This document shows positions 47,281-56,475 of a stretch of 64,000 nt of DNA, in pieces. The DNA comes from Phytohabitans rumicis. GTDB lineage: Bacteria > Actinomycetota > Actinomycetes > Mycobacteriales > Micromonosporaceae. The notes under the pieces were generated by a model. The model saw only the letters and a program-made list of their open reading frames with translations, did no database searches and was not told the DNA's origin. Within the stretch, counting starts at the first letter, position 1. Each line of letters begins with the position of its first letter. Both the position numbers and the translations under genes were made by a program. The DNA lies in NCBI RefSeq assembly GCF_011764445.1, contig NZ_BLPG01000001.1, positions 8,671,316 through 8,735,315 of the forward strand, given 5' to 3'.

Positions 47281-47934
47281 TCAAGAGGGAGACCTGTCCT
47301 GCATCTCCCACACGTGGTCGAGCACGTGCCAGGCGATCCGGCGGGCCGCGTACCGGGCCGGCCAGCCCTTGGGGCGCAGCGGCGCACCGTCGGACGGCTT
47401 GGCCAGCACCGCGAGGATCTCGGCGCGCAGGGCGGCGACCGCCTCGGCGTCGTCGAAGGGCGGCGGCTTCTGCTTGACGCCGATCATCCGGGCGTACCCG
47501 GCCTCGGCCTCGACCACGTGGCCCAGCATCTTGTCCCGGTCGCGACCGCCGCCGCGCGGGCCCTTGCGCAGCTCGGCCGGGGTGACGGCGGCCACCGCGT
47601 CGAGCACCGACCAGGCGGCGGTGAGCAGCTTGCCGGCGCGGGTCGCCTCGGCCGCCTGGACCGGCTCGGCGTCGCCCGCGCTGACCTGCCCGGGGATCCC
47701 GAACTCGGTCGACGCGTTGCCGGGCAGCCGTTCCCGGATCTCGAGCGTGTCCCCGGCCGACTTCGGGTACCGCACCCTGGCCTCGGCCGCCACGACGGCG
47801 TACCGGGGGACGTAGTCGGCCAGGGCCGCGAGCGCCGCCTCCTCGGTGCGCCCGGAGCGGCACCAGCCCGGCCAGTCCACCGCCCAGACGAAGACCTTCT
47901 TGGCCCCGATCTCGATGTCGACCACGGTCGCCAT
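47281..47934 (-). CDS. Hypothetical protein with DinB-like C-terminal half
   Basis: A 217-residue soluble protein. The N-terminal 75 residues (VVDIEIGAKKVFVWAVDWPGW, EEAALAALADYVPRY) look like a HicB-type fold; the C-terminal half has His residues spaced as in the DinB/mycothiol-dependent fold (GHVVEAEAGYARM, RIAWHVLDHVWEM). It could be a metal-dependent thiol transferase relative, but the family is not certain. It diverges from the acyl-CoA ligase with 18 bp between starts. Confidence 0.7.
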   Translation of the reverse strand: MATVVDIEIGAKKVFVWAVDWPGWCRSGRTEEAALAALADYVPRYAVVAAEARVRYPKSAGDTLEIRERLPGNASTEFGIPGQVSAGDAEPVQAAEATRAGKLLTAAWSVLDAVAAVTPAELRKGPRGGGRDRDKMLGHVVEAEAGYARMIGVKQKPPPFDDAEAVAALRAEILAVLAKPSDGAPLRPKGWPARYAARRIAWHVLDHVWEMQDRSPS

Positions 47935-47952
47935 GCCCTTAGGGTAGGCGCG

Positions 47953-49212
47953 ATGGAGCTTCTACCGGCGCTGGCCGGGCGGTTCGGGGACCGGGCGGAC
48001 GCCGTACGGGTGGGGGAGCGGCAGGCGTCCTGGGCCCAGTTGGCCGATCTTGCCGCCGCCCGCGCCGCCCAGATCGCCGGCCAGCCCGCGCTGGTGGTCG
48101 ACGCCACCGCCTCCCTGGACACCGTGGTCGCGGTGGTCGCCGGGCTGACCGTGGGCGTACCCGTGGTGCCGGTGCCGCCCGACGCGGGGCCGCTGGAGCG
48201 GTCGCACATCCTGGCGGAGGTCGCGGACGCCGCGTCGGCGCCGGACGCGGCGTTGATCCTGTTCACCAGCGGCACGACGGGCCCGCCGAAGGGCGTACTC
48301 GTGAGCCGGGAGGCCATCGCCGCGGACCTGGACGCCCTCGCGGACGCGTGGGCCTGGACCGCGGACGACGTGCTGGTGCACGGCCTGCCGCTGTACCACG
48401 TGCACGGCCTGGTCCTCGGCGTGCTCGGGGCGCTGCGCACCGGGTCCCGGCTGGTGCACACGGTGCGCCCGCAGCCGGCGGCGTACGCGGCGGCCGGCGG
48501 CACCCTGTACTTCGGCGTGCCGACGGTGTGGCACCGGATCGTCCAGGACGGGGCGGCCGCGCGGGCCCTCGCGCCCGCCCGGCTGCTGGTGTCGGGGAGC
48601 GCCGCGCTGCCGGTGCCGGTGTTCGAGGCGCTGCACCGGCTCAGCGGGCACCGGCCGGTCGAGCGGTACGGCATGACCGAGACCCTCATCACGGTCGCCG
48701 CGCGGGCGGACGGCGAGCGCCGGCCCGGGTACGTCGGCCGCCCGGTGTCCGGTGTGCGGACCCGGATCGTGGACGACGAGCTGCAGGTGCGCGGCGCCAC
48801 GCTCTTCTCCGGCTACCTCAACCGGCCGGACGCCACCGCGGCGGCGTTCACGGCGGACGGCTGGTTCCGCACCGGCGACGTGGCGGCGATCGACGCCGAC
48901 GGGAGCCACCGCATCGTCGGCCGGCTGTCCACCGACCTGATCAAGAGCGGCGGCTACCGCATCGGGGCCGGCGAGGTGGAGGATGCCCTGCTGTCCCACC
49001 CCGCGGTGCGGGAGGCCGCGGTGGTCGGCGTACCGCACGACGACCTGGGCCAGGAGATCGTGGCGTACGTGGTGGCCGACGGGGTGGGGGCGGACGAGCT
49101 GATCGGGTTCGTGGCCACCCAGCTGTCGGTGCACAAGCGCCCGCGCCGGGTGCGCTTCCTCGACGCCCTGCCCCGCAACGACATGGGCAAGGTGCAGAAG
49201 CAGCGGCTCTAG
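47953..49212 (+). CDS. Acyl-CoA ligase, probable malonyl/methylmalonyl-CoA synthetase
   Basis: A 419-residue AMP-forming ligase. Core motifs: P-loop LFTSGTTGPPKG, adenine-binding ERYGMTETL, GWFRTGDVAAID and C-terminal hinge GRLSTDLIKSGGYRIGAGEVE, with the catalytic Lys near the end (NDMGKVQKQ). The compact size and the stretch ERYGMTETLITVAARADGER resemble Streptomyces MatB, which makes malonyl-CoA and methylmalonyl-CoA extender units from free acids. The specific assignment is by recognition, so moderately sure. Confidence 0.85.
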   Translation: MELLPALAGRFGDRADAVRVGERQASWAQLADLAAARAAQIAGQPALVVDATASLDTVVAVVAGLTVGVPVVPVPPDAGPLERSHILAEVADAASAPDAALILFTSGTTGPPKGVLVSREAIAADLDALADAWAWTADDVLVHGLPLYHVHGLVLGVLGALRTGSRLVHTVRPQPAAYAAAGGTLYFGVPTVWHRIVQDGAAARALAPARLLVSGSAALPVPVFEALHRLSGHRPVERYGMTETLITVAARADGERRPGYVGRPVSGVRTRIVDDELQVRGATLFSGYLNRPDATAAAFTADGWFRTGDVAAIDADGSHRIVGRLSTDLIKSGGYRIGAGEVEDALLSHPAVREAAVVGVPHDDLGQEIVAYVVADGVGADELIGFVATQLSVHKRPRRVRFLDALPRNDMGKVQKQRL

Positions 49213-49213
49213 T

Positions 49214-50392
49214 CTAGGCGGGTTTCCTGGTCGCCGGGATCAGCGCGATCGCCGGCAGCAGCAGGATCGGCACGACCAGCAGCGCCCGGAGCACGCCGAC
49301 GTGGTCGCCGAGCAGCCCGACCAGCGGCGGCCCCGCCAGGAACGCCGTGTACCCGATCACCGCCACCACGCTGACCCGGGCCGGCGCGTGGCGCTCGTCG
49401 TCGGCGGCGGCGCTCATCCCGACCGGGAAGCCGAGCGACGCGCCGAGACCCCACAGCGCGACGCCGGCCAGCGCCAGGAGCCACGCGCCGGCGAGCACGG
49501 CCGTCGCCGCCCCGGCCGAGGCGAGCAGCATCGTGGCCGCCAGCACCCGCACCCGGCCCCAGCGGTCCAGGGCCACCGTGCCGGCGGTCCGCCCCACCGT
49601 CATCGCCGCCACGAACACCCCGAAGCTCAGCGCCCCGGCCGCCTGGCTCACCCCGTGCCCGTCCACGAACGCGACCGCGAGCCAGTCGTTGGCCGTACCC
49701 TCGGTGAACGCCATCACCAGCACCAGCAGTCCGATGAGGACGGTGCGCGGCTCCCGCCAGGCCGCGAGGACGCCGCCGCCCTTCCCGGCGGCCTCCGGCT
49801 CCGCCGCCGGCAGGAATTCGCGGGTCGCGGCCACCGTTCCGGCGCCCATCACCGCGGCGACCACCAGCAGGTGTACGGCGATCGGCACGCCCACCCGTGC
49901 GGCGGCCGCCCCGAGGCCCGCGCCGACCACGGTGCCGAGGCTCCAGGCGGCGTGGAAGCGCGGCATGATGGTCCGCCCGAGCCGGCGCTCGACGGCGGCG
50001 GCCTCGACGTTCATGGCGACCTCGCAGGTGCCGGAGCCGTAGCCGAGGGCGAACAGGCCGGCGGCGACCAGCGGGACGTTCTGCAGGACACCCGCCCCCA
50101 ACCCGACGAGGGCCAGCCCGCCGGCCCCGACGACGGCGGCGCCGGCGACGGTACGGGCGGCGCCGACCCGGTGCGCGACCGCGCCCGCCGTGGGCAGCGA
50201 CAGCACCGCCCCGGCGGAGATCGCGAGCAGCAGCACGCCGAGTTCGCCCGCGGTGAGCCCGAGTGCGTCGCGGGCGGCCGGGACCCGGGCGAACCAGCTC
50301 GCCAGCGACAGGCCGTTGAGCCCGAAGACGAGGGCGACCGCCGTACGGGCAGAGTTGGTTTGGGTCAGCGTCGCCGTCACGGTCTTGATCAC
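49214..50392 (-). CDS. MFS transporter
   Basis: A 392-residue major facilitator with about twelve helices, a loop-2/3 style motif AGAVAHRVGAARTVAG and the central loop EPEAAGKGGGVLAAWRE. Its GTG start at 50392 lies six bases from the LacI operator and 50 bp from the divergent LacI gene, so it is almost certainly controlled by that repressor. A sugar or sugar-derived substrate is therefore plausible, though many relatives are drug or fucose-type transporters. It converges with the acyl-CoA ligase gene one base away. Confidence 0.88.
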   Translation of the reverse strand: MIKTVTATLTQTNSARTAVALVFGLNGLSLASWFARVPAARDALGLTAGELGVLLLAISAGAVLSLPTAGAVAHRVGAARTVAGAAVVGAGGLALVGLGAGVLQNVPLVAAGLFALGYGSGTCEVAMNVEAAAVERRLGRTIMPRFHAAWSLGTVVGAGLGAAAARVGVPIAVHLLVVAAVMGAGTVAATREFLPAAEPEAAGKGGGVLAAWREPRTVLIGLLVLVMAFTEGTANDWLAVAFVDGHGVSQAAGALSFGVFVAAMTVGRTAGTVALDRWGRVRVLAATMLLASAGAATAVLAGAWLLALAGVALWGLGASLGFPVGMSAAADDERHAPARVSVVAVIGYTAFLAGPPLVGLLGDHVGVLRALLVVPILLLPAIALIPATRKPA

Positions 50393-50397
50393 ACCCG

Positions 50398-50411
50398 CGG
50401 GAGCGCTCTCA
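50398..50411. promoter_or_regulatory. LacI/CebR-type operator
   Basis: CGGGAGCGCTCTCA matches the CebR-type palindrome TGGGAGCGCTCCCA at 12 of 14 positions. It sits between the divergent MFS and LacI genes, 30 bases before the LacI start and 5 bases before the MFS start, well placed for repression of both. Confidence 0.7.
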
Positions 50412-50441
50412 CATCAACGGTTGGGGTGCATGATGTGTGTC

Positions 50442-51416
50442 ATGCCTCCCACGCTGGATGACGTCGCCCGGGCCGCGGGCGTCTCCCGGTCCACCGCGTC
50501 GCGCGTCCTCGCCGGGTACGGGCCGGCCTCGCCCACCACCCGCGACCGGGTCCACGCCGCCGCGACCCGGCTCGGCTACGCACCCAACCCGGCCGCCCGC
50601 GCGCTCGTGACCGGCGCCGGGTTCCGGCTGGTCGTGGCGGTCACCGGGATGGACCCGCACGTCCTGGACGACCCGTACGTCGACCGCGTCGTCCGCGCCG
50701 CCGCCGAGGTGGGAGCCGCCCAAGGCGTCGGCGTCTCGTTGCAGTGGCTGCCCGCCGACGCGCCCGGCCCGGCGCTGGCCCGGCTCGCGGCCGACCGGGG
50801 CGTGCACGGCGTACTCGTCCTCAACACCACCGAGTCGGTGCTGGCCGCCGTGCCGGACGGGCTGGCCGGGCGGGTCGCCTCGATCGGCATCGGCTCTCCG
50901 ACCGTGCCGGCGTTCGACATCGACAACGGCGGCGCGACCACCACCATGATCCATCACCTGTACGCCTCCGGCCGCCGCCGCATCGCCATGGTGTCCGGCC
51001 CGCAGTGGATGCCGTGCACGCGGCGCCCCGTCGACGCGTACCGCACCGCCGTACGGGAGCTTGCCCTGCCGGTGCGCATGGTGCCCGGCGACTTCACCTA
51101 CGCGGGCGGCGAGGCCGCGATGTCCACGGTGCTGGAGCAGTGGCCCGACACCGACGCGCTCTTCGCCACCAGCGACGCGATGGCGCTGGGCGCACTGGCG
51201 GTGCTCCGCGTACGCGGCGTGGACGTGCCCGGCGACATCGCGGTGGCCGGCTTCGACGACATCCCGTTCGCGTCGTACAGCGTGCCCGCCCTCACCACGG
51301 CCACCCACCCGGTGGAGCGCATCGCGGCAGCCGCCGTCACGGCCATCCTGACCGGCACCCGAGCCCCCGCGGCCACCTCCTACCCCTCCCACCTCCTCCT
51401 CCGCGAAAGCGCCTAA
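50442..51416 (+). CDS. LacI-family transcriptional repressor
   Basis: A 324-residue repressor starting at ATG 50442, which gives the standard N-terminus PPTLDDVARAAGVSRSTASRV (helix-turn-helix) and hinge GYAPNPAARAL. The periplasmic-binding-protein-like core contains AFDIDNGGATTTMIHHL and VAGFDDIPFASYSVPALTT. It probably releases the GGGAGCGCTC operator when its sugar ligand binds, freeing the MFS gene. Confidence 0.93.
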   Translation: MPPTLDDVARAAGVSRSTASRVLAGYGPASPTTRDRVHAAATRLGYAPNPAARALVTGAGFRLVVAVTGMDPHVLDDPYVDRVVRAAAEVGAAQGVGVSLQWLPADAPGPALARLAADRGVHGVLVLNTTESVLAAVPDGLAGRVASIGIGSPTVPAFDIDNGGATTTMIHHLYASGRRRIAMVSGPQWMPCTRRPVDAYRTAVRELALPVRMVPGDFTYAGGEAAMSTVLEQWPDTDALFATSDAMALGALAVLRVRGVDVPGDIAVAGFDDIPFASYSVPALTTATHPVERIAAAAVTAILTGTRAPAATSYPSHLLLRESA

Positions 51417-51419
51417 CCC

Positions 51420-51479
51420 CGCCTCTCTCTTGCGCCTCTTTTGCCCCTCTTTTGCACCTCTTTTTTGCACCTCTTTTTG
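51420..51479. repeat. T-rich tandem repeats after the LacI gene
   Basis: About five imperfect 11-13 bp units of the type GCNCCTCTTTT follow the LacI stop. This is strongly T-rich in an otherwise GC-rich sequence and leads straight into repeat copy 4; together they could terminate LacI transcription. Confidence 0.6.
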
Positions 51480-51564
51480 CGTCGATCAAGGGCGAACGGT
51501 CGTGCTTTGATCTCTTTTCCACGACCGTTTGCCCTTGATCGGCGCGGAAATCCTTGATCGGCGG
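51480..51564. repeat. Dispersed nested palindrome, copy 4 of 6
   Basis: A shortened copy with inner arms CGATCAAGGGCGAACGGTCG and its complement and a right outer arm TCCTTGATCGG; the left outer arm is missing. Confidence 0.88.
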
Positions 51565-51640
51565 GGTGGGCGGCTCGGCGGGCGGCGGGGCGGCGCTGGG
51601 CCGGCGAGTCCCAAAAGGGGACCCTTGTTGGGCGCTCCGG

Positions 51641-52347
51641 CGTGAGTGGGGCTCCCCTGTACCCGCTATGTCGTGAGTGGGGGCGCCCTCAAGGCCGGGT
51701 AGTTAAGGATTCCTGGGCGCTGTCAAGCCGCGCGGCTGATCGCTTGCCCAGCGTTGGAGCCGACGCCAGCCTGCGGTGATCATGAAGTTAGCGGCAGGGA
51801 AAAGGGCTCTCCCCGGGCGTCAACTTCATGATCACCGCAGGAGCCGGGTCACACCGTCCGGGTGATCGGGAACGGCGCGGTCACCTGACCCTGATGACAC
51901 CCCCCTTGTCACCGGACAGCGCACAACAGGGGCGCCCTCCATGGCCGCAACATCAGGGGGCCGGTGCGGACGTCAAGGCCGCGACGACGAGGCGGGGTAG
52001 ATCTAGACGAGTTATGGCTGACATCGAGCCCTAACTCGTCTAGATCCACCGCCAGCTTCGACCTGGCTAAGGGTGGGCCGGGCCCGCACCCGGATGTATC
52101 CGACACAACCGGCCACTGGATCCCGGTCCACCCACCGGGCCGGTCATGTGATCGACGGCAGGGCCGACCTACGCCGCGACCGTGGCGAGCAGTTGCCCCT
52201 GGGCGGGCAACTTCTCGACACAGTCGCCAAAGTCGAGGGCGATGGCCGCGTCACATCAGCGCTTCACATGGACCTGATTCCCTTAACTACCCGGCCTTTG
52301 GGGGCGCCCCACTCACGCCCGATTCCCCAGGAGGGACCCCTACTCAC
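51641..52347. mobile_element. About 0.7-kb element with long terminal inverted repeats, no gene
   Basis: Left end 51641-51715 and right end 52274-52347 are imperfect inverted repeats containing GTGAGTGGGG and GGCCGGGTAGTTAAGG. No convincing coding region lies between. Inside are two hairpins: 19-bp perfect arms at 51771-51789/51822-51840, and 15-bp arms at 52000-52014/52032-52046. The block 52171-52229 recurs inverted at 62.32-62.38 kb. The structure suggests a non-autonomous mobile element or a repeat cluster. Confidence 0.6.
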
Positions 52348-52423
52348 GGGTCACACGTTGCATCGGCCCGGCCCTATTCGCCGGCGTCCGCCGCCACGTG
52401 GGCAACCTCCCTGCGTCCCCACC

Positions 52424-52528
52424 GCGCCGATCAAGGACTTCGCCGTCGATCAAGGGCAAACGGTCGTGGAAAGAGATCGAACCATGGCCATATGCCCTTG
52501 ATCGGCGGGGAGGCCCTTGATCGACGCG
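52424..52528. repeat. Dispersed nested palindrome, copy 5 of 6
   Basis: Full-length copy with outer arms CGATCAAGGAC / GCCCTTGATCG and inner arms TCGATCAAGGGCAA / TATGCCCTTGATCGG. It ends about 40 bases before the stop of the small membrane gene. Confidence 0.88.
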
Positions 52529-52567
52529 TCGGCGTGTCGGCGGGGAGAGGCGGTGGGGAGGGCGGGG

Positions 52568-53008
52568 CTACGTGGTCAGGGTGCAGGCGGCCACTGTGCC
52601 GAAGACGAGGAGGCCGATGGCGGCCTGGGCCAGGAGGGCGGGGCCGAGGTGGGACCACAGGTTCGGCGGGTGCGGGGTAAGCAGTTGGGCGGTGGTCAGG
52701 TTGACGATCCGCTCCACCCGGGGGGCCAGTTCGGGGTCCTTCTGGCGACGCACGGTGATCTGGACGTGGTCGGACGGCTCCAGGGCGCTCTGCGGCAGGT
52801 GACCGTGGATCTCCATCTCGCACAGCACGCCGTCGGTAGCCCTGATGCGCAGCGGCGTCACCAGGTACTCGGGGCCCTTGCGCAGCTCCTTCCAGCTGCG
52901 CCGGGAGCCGCCGCCGCTGCCGGCCCGCAGCACCGAGACGACGAGCCTCCCGATGATCCGCGCGACGCTCGCCGCGGCGAGCACGGCGACCAGGACGGGC
53001 TGGCCCAC
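52568..53008 (-). CDS. Hypothetical two-helix membrane protein
   Basis: A 146-residue protein with an N-terminal hydrophobic segment (VLVAVLAAASVARIIGRLV), a beta-rich soluble middle (RIRATDGVLCEMEIHGHLP, DHVQITVRRQ) and a C-terminal helix (GPALLAQAAIGLLVFGTVAAC). I do not recognise the family. The GTG/ATG start is uncertain because upstream sequence is open too. It lies alone between repeat-rich gaps. Confidence 0.6.
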   Translation of the reverse strand: MGQPVLVAVLAAASVARIIGRLVVSVLRAGSGGGSRRSWKELRKGPEYLVTPLRIRATDGVLCEMEIHGHLPQSALEPSDHVQITVRRQKDPELAPRVERIVNLTTAQLLTPHPPNLWSHLGPALLAQAAIGLLVFGTVAACTLTT

Positions 53009-53238
53009 TTTGACCTCGCGGGGTAACCGGGTGAGAGGCGTACGACGTGCCCGGTGATGATCGGCCCCGGCCGGTGCGACACGGGTTCGGGAAAGAGTTC
53101 CCGGTCCCAGCTCATCCCATCCCCACTGATTGTTTATCGCGCAAGTACTTAGCGTATCGAGAGTTGCTCATGAACACGAGTGAGTGAATTCCTCACCCGC
53201 GGGGTACTCAGCGCCTCGCACTGACCCCAAAAGGGCTG

Positions 53239-53266
53239 CCGTATACCCGCGTCGGCGGGTATACGG
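53239..53266. terminator. Hairpin with 12-bp arms
   Basis: CCGTATACCCGC and its exact complement are separated by four bases. It stands just downstream of the GT4 gene (reverse strand) and may end that operon. The flanks AAAAGGG and CCCTTT extend the stem loosely. Confidence 0.6.
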
Positions 53267-53282
53267 GACCCTTTCTCGGAAT

Positions 53283-54436
53283 TCACGCCCCAAGGGGCTG
53301 CCCTTTTGAGTCGAGGCGGGGCGAGGCCGGGGGAGGTGAGTTGAGGACGCGTTTGTAGAGGGACAGGTAGTGGGTCGCCATTACCGACGGGGTGAAGCGC
53401 GCCGCCGCCTCCTTCGCGCACTCCCGTGGGTCGATCTTGTCGGCCGCGTGTAGCAGGTCGGGCAGTTCCTCCTCCGCGGAGGTGAGCAGGCCGGTACGCC
53501 CGTGCTCCACCAGCTCGGGCAGGCAGCCGCGGGCAAGCGCCACCACCGGGGTTCCGAGCGCCAGCGACTCCACCACGAACGTGCCGCCGGGCTCTTCCCA
53601 CCGCAGCGGCGCCAGCATCGCGCGGGCGGTGCCGACGAGCTCGTCCCGGAACGGCGGAGCCACCGTGCCGAGCCACCGCACCCGTACGCCGTCCACGTAC
53701 GGCGCCACCGAGGAACGGAAGAAGCGCACATCCGGATTGTCCGAATCAAGAACAAGCGACGAAGCCGAGTGATGAGGCCCCACCGGCCCGGCCAGCACGA
53801 GGTCGAAGCCGTACTCGTGGGCCAGCCGCGCGCCCAGGTCCTGCCCTTTGCCCGGGGTGATCCGGCCGAGGATCACCACGTGGTCGCCCTTGGCCGGCAG
53901 CGGGCGCCGGTCGGCCCCGTCGGCGAGCGGGGTGGCGAGGTGCACGTGCCCGATCGCGTGGTCCCGCAGGGCCTGTGGCGCCCGGGCGAGCTGCGCCGCG
54001 GAGACGCCGTTGACCCACACCCGGCCGCCGCCGTCGAAGGTGCCGTAGAGCTCCGGGTGCTTGCCGAGGTCCCAGTGCAGCGTGTGGAGGGCGGGCAGCC
54101 CGAGCGCGGCGACGGTGGCGAGGCCGGCCGCCTCGACGTGGTCGTGCACCAGGTCGACGTCGAGGCCCGAGCGCAGGGCCCGGACGACGCCGTGCAGGTG
54201 CGCCTGGGCGACGCCGCTCACCTGGTTGTACGGCCGTTGCAGCGCCGCGAACTGCCCGTCCTCGAAGACCGTCACCCGGCCGTCCGCGGGCAGCGTGCTG
54301 GCGCCGACCGTGGCCAGCACCACCTCCACCCCGAGCGCGCGCAGCGGCGGCACCAGGGTGGCGACGACGTTCTCGATGCCCCGTATCCGCCGGGCGGGAC
54401 CGGTAGCCACGGCCCGGCGTTCATCAGCACCCTCAT
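53283..54436 (-). CDS. GT4-family glycosyltransferase (frame broken once near the start)
   Basis: About 384 residues once repaired. GT-B/GT4 features: N-terminal MRVLMNAGPWLPVPPGGYGG, DLVHDHVEAAGL, VILGRITPGKGQDL, and the donor-site ESLALGTPVVALARGCLPE. The start ATG 54436 overlaps the upstream GpgS stop (ATGA). The frame breaks at the C run 54379-54382; one base restores GGYGGIENVVATL. It transfers an activated sugar, perhaps onto the product of GpgS or a related compatible solute. Confidence 0.88.
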
Positions 54437-55430
54437 GATCTGACCACCGCGCGCACGCGGGCGAGCGGCGGGCGTTCGCGCACCGACACGTCGGTCACCA
54501 CGACCTCACGGTCCAGCCCCGGGAGCGCCTCCGCACCGCCCCGCGACGGAACTGGGTCAGGGCCGACGTCGGCGGCCTCGCCGTGGTCACCAGGCCCTGC
54601 CGGTGCAGCCGGGACCAGGCGGTGTAGAGGATCTGCGCAGCCATCCGGCCCAGCGCCTCGGTGCTCTGGTTGCGGTGCCGCCGTTCGCCGAGGTCGACCT
54701 GGGCCAGGGCGTCCAGCCCCACCAGCTCCAGCAGGTCGATCAGCATGGCGGTCTCCACGCCGTACCCGGACACGAACGGCACCTGCTCCAAGACGGTCCG
54801 GCGGCCCGCGTACTCGCCGGCGAGCGGCTGCACGAAACCGGCCAGCTCCGGCCAGAAGAGGTTGAGCAGCGGCCGCGCCATCAGCTCGGTCACCCGGCCG
54901 CCGCCGTCCCGTTCGGCGCCCGCCGAGCCCTCCAGCGGCCGGTGGTAGAACCCCTTCACGAACGCCACTGACTGGTCGGTCAGCAGCGGGCCGAGCAGGC
55001 CGCTGACGAAGTGCGGCTGAAAGCGCCGCAGGTCGGCGTCGACGAACGCGACGACGTCCCCCTCCGCCGCCGCGAGACCGGCCCACAGCGCGTCGCCCTT
55101 GCCCTCCAGGCGGGGCAGGCCGCGGGTCATCCGGTCCTGGCAGACCACCCGGGCGCCGGCCGCCGCCGCCACTTGGGCGGTGGCGTCGCGGGACCGGGAG
55201 TCCACCACGATGATTTCGTCGACCAGGGGTACCCGGTCGACCAGGTGCCGGCGGATCGTACGGACGATCGGGCCGACGGTGTCTTCCTCGTCGCGGGCCG
55301 GGATGACCACGCTGACCGAGCTTGCCCCCTTGTCGCGGACCAGATCGCGGGGCTTCCACTGGGTCGCGGTGCGGGTCCGGTAGGCGGACCAGGCTTCCAC
55401 GACAGGCGTCACCGAACGCGAATGCCACAT
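54433..55430 (-). CDS. gpgS: Glucosyl-3-phosphoglycerate synthase (frame broken near the end)
   Basis: About 332 residues once repaired; GT81/GT2 fold. Motifs match mycobacterial GpgS: SVVIPARDEEDTVGPIV, IIVVDSRSRDAT, EGKGDALWAGLAAAEGD, metal motif DAD at 131-133, GGGRVTELMARPLL, GEYAGRR and AQVDLGERRHRN. It makes glucosyl-3-phosphoglycerate, precursor of glucosylglycerate and of methylglucose lipopolysaccharide. The C run 54539-54542 lacks one base; adding it gives the tail RRGGGAEALPGLDREVVVTD and a stop overlapping the GT4 start. It diverges from the oxidoreductase with 40 bp between. Confidence 0.9.
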
Positions 55431-55470
55431 AGGTGTAGGAATTCCCGCGAATCCGGGTACTCAATCCGGC

Positions 55471-56475
55471 GTGAAAAACCTCAAGAAGTGTGCGGTAGGG
55501 ATCATTGGGGCCGGAAACGTCGCACGGCGGCACGCGCGGGTCCTGGCGGGCTTCGTGGACGTGCGGCTGGTCGGGGTGACGGACGTGCGGGCGGACGCGG
55601 CCCGGGACCTGGCGGACGAGCACGGCACCCGGGCGTTCCCGGACGTCGCCGGGCTCCTCGACGCCGAGCCGGACGCCGTCTACGTCTGCGTCCCGCCGTT
55701 CGCCCACGGCCCGGCCGAGGAGGCGGTGCTGGCGGCCGGGCTGCCGATGTTCGTGGAGAAGCCGCTCGCCGCCGACCTCGCCACCGCCGAGCGGATCGCG
55801 CCGCTCGCCGCGGACGTCGTCACCGCGGTCGGCCACCACTGGCGCTACCTGGCCGCCGTCGACCGCGCCCGCCACCTGCTCAAGGACCGGCCGGTGCGGC
55901 TCGTCGTGGGCGCCTGGCTCGACACGGTGCCGCCGGCGGCCTGGTGGACCCGCCGAGCCACCTCCGGCGGCCCGGTGGTCGAGCAGGCCGCCCACGTCCT
56001 CGACCTCGCCCGCGTGCTAGCCGGCGAGGTGCGCCAGGTCCGCGCCACCGCCGGCGAGCTGTTAGCAAGGGTCCCCTCCTATGCAAAAAGCGATAACAGG
56101 GGGCCCTTCCTTGCAGACGTCGACGCGGCCAGCGCGGCTACGCTCAGCTTTGAGGGCGGTGCGGTCGGGTCGCTCACCACGGCCTGCGTCCTTGGCTGGA
56201 AGCATCGCGCGGGCATCGAGGTGTACGCCGAAGGGCTTGCCCTGTCGATCGACGAGAACCATCTGGTGGTGCGGGACGGTGCGGGCGAGGAGCGCATGCC
56301 CGCCGACGTCGGGGCCGCCCACCGCGCCGTGGACCGGGCGTTTGTCGACGCGGTGCTCGGCGTCGGCGACGACGTCCGCTGCCCGTACGGCGAGGCGCTG
56401 CGCACCCATCGGCTCGCCTGTGCGATCGCGGAGGCGGCCGCCACCGGGGAGGCCGTCGATGTCTGCGGACACTGA
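55471..56475 (+). CDS. Gfo/Idh/MocA-family oxidoreductase
   Basis: A 334-residue NAD(P)-dependent sugar-type dehydrogenase: Rossmann GIIGAGNVARRHARVL, the family motif VEKPLAADLA, and the catalytic region GGPVVEQAAHVLDLARVL. Between this and VDAASAATLSFEGG, residues 198-215 come from an inserted or replaced repeat (see next entry). The loop stays in frame, so the enzyme may be active. GTG start. The dehydrogenase gene overlaps its 3' end by 17 bases, and the two probably act on the same sugar or cyclitol-like substrate. Confidence 0.9.
   Translation: MKNLKKCAVGIIGAGNVARRHARVLAGFVDVRLVGVTDVRADAARDLADEHGTRAFPDVAGLLDAEPDAVYVCVPPFAHGPAEEAVLAAGLPMFVEKPLAADLATAERIAPLAADVVTAVGHHWRYLAAVDRARHLLKDRPVRLVVGAWLDTVPPAAWWTRRATSGGPVVEQAAHVLDLARVLAGEVRQVRATAGELLARVPSYAKSDNRGPFLADVDAASAATLSFEGGAVGSLTTACVLGWKHRAGIEVYAEGLALSIDENHLVVRDGAGEERMPADVGAAHRAVDRAFVDAVLGVGDDVRCPYGEALRTHRLACAIAEAAATGEAVDVCGH
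56061..56114 (+). repeat. Repeat-derived in-frame segment with a TTA codon
   Basis: The 54-bp stretch GTTAGCAAGGGTCCCC...CCCTTCCTTGCA is an imperfect inverted repeat (GCAAGGG / CCCTTCCTTGC) and is far poorer in GC than the gene around it, with GCAAAAAGCGATAAC in its middle. It is read in frame and introduces codons rarely used here, including TTA (56062-56064), GCA, AAA and AGG. Confidence 0.7.

Noticed and set aside
51964-52680. Forward open frame of 238 codons in the gene-free region
   Set aside because: It crosses two repeat families and a convergent gene, and its translation has no recognisable fold.
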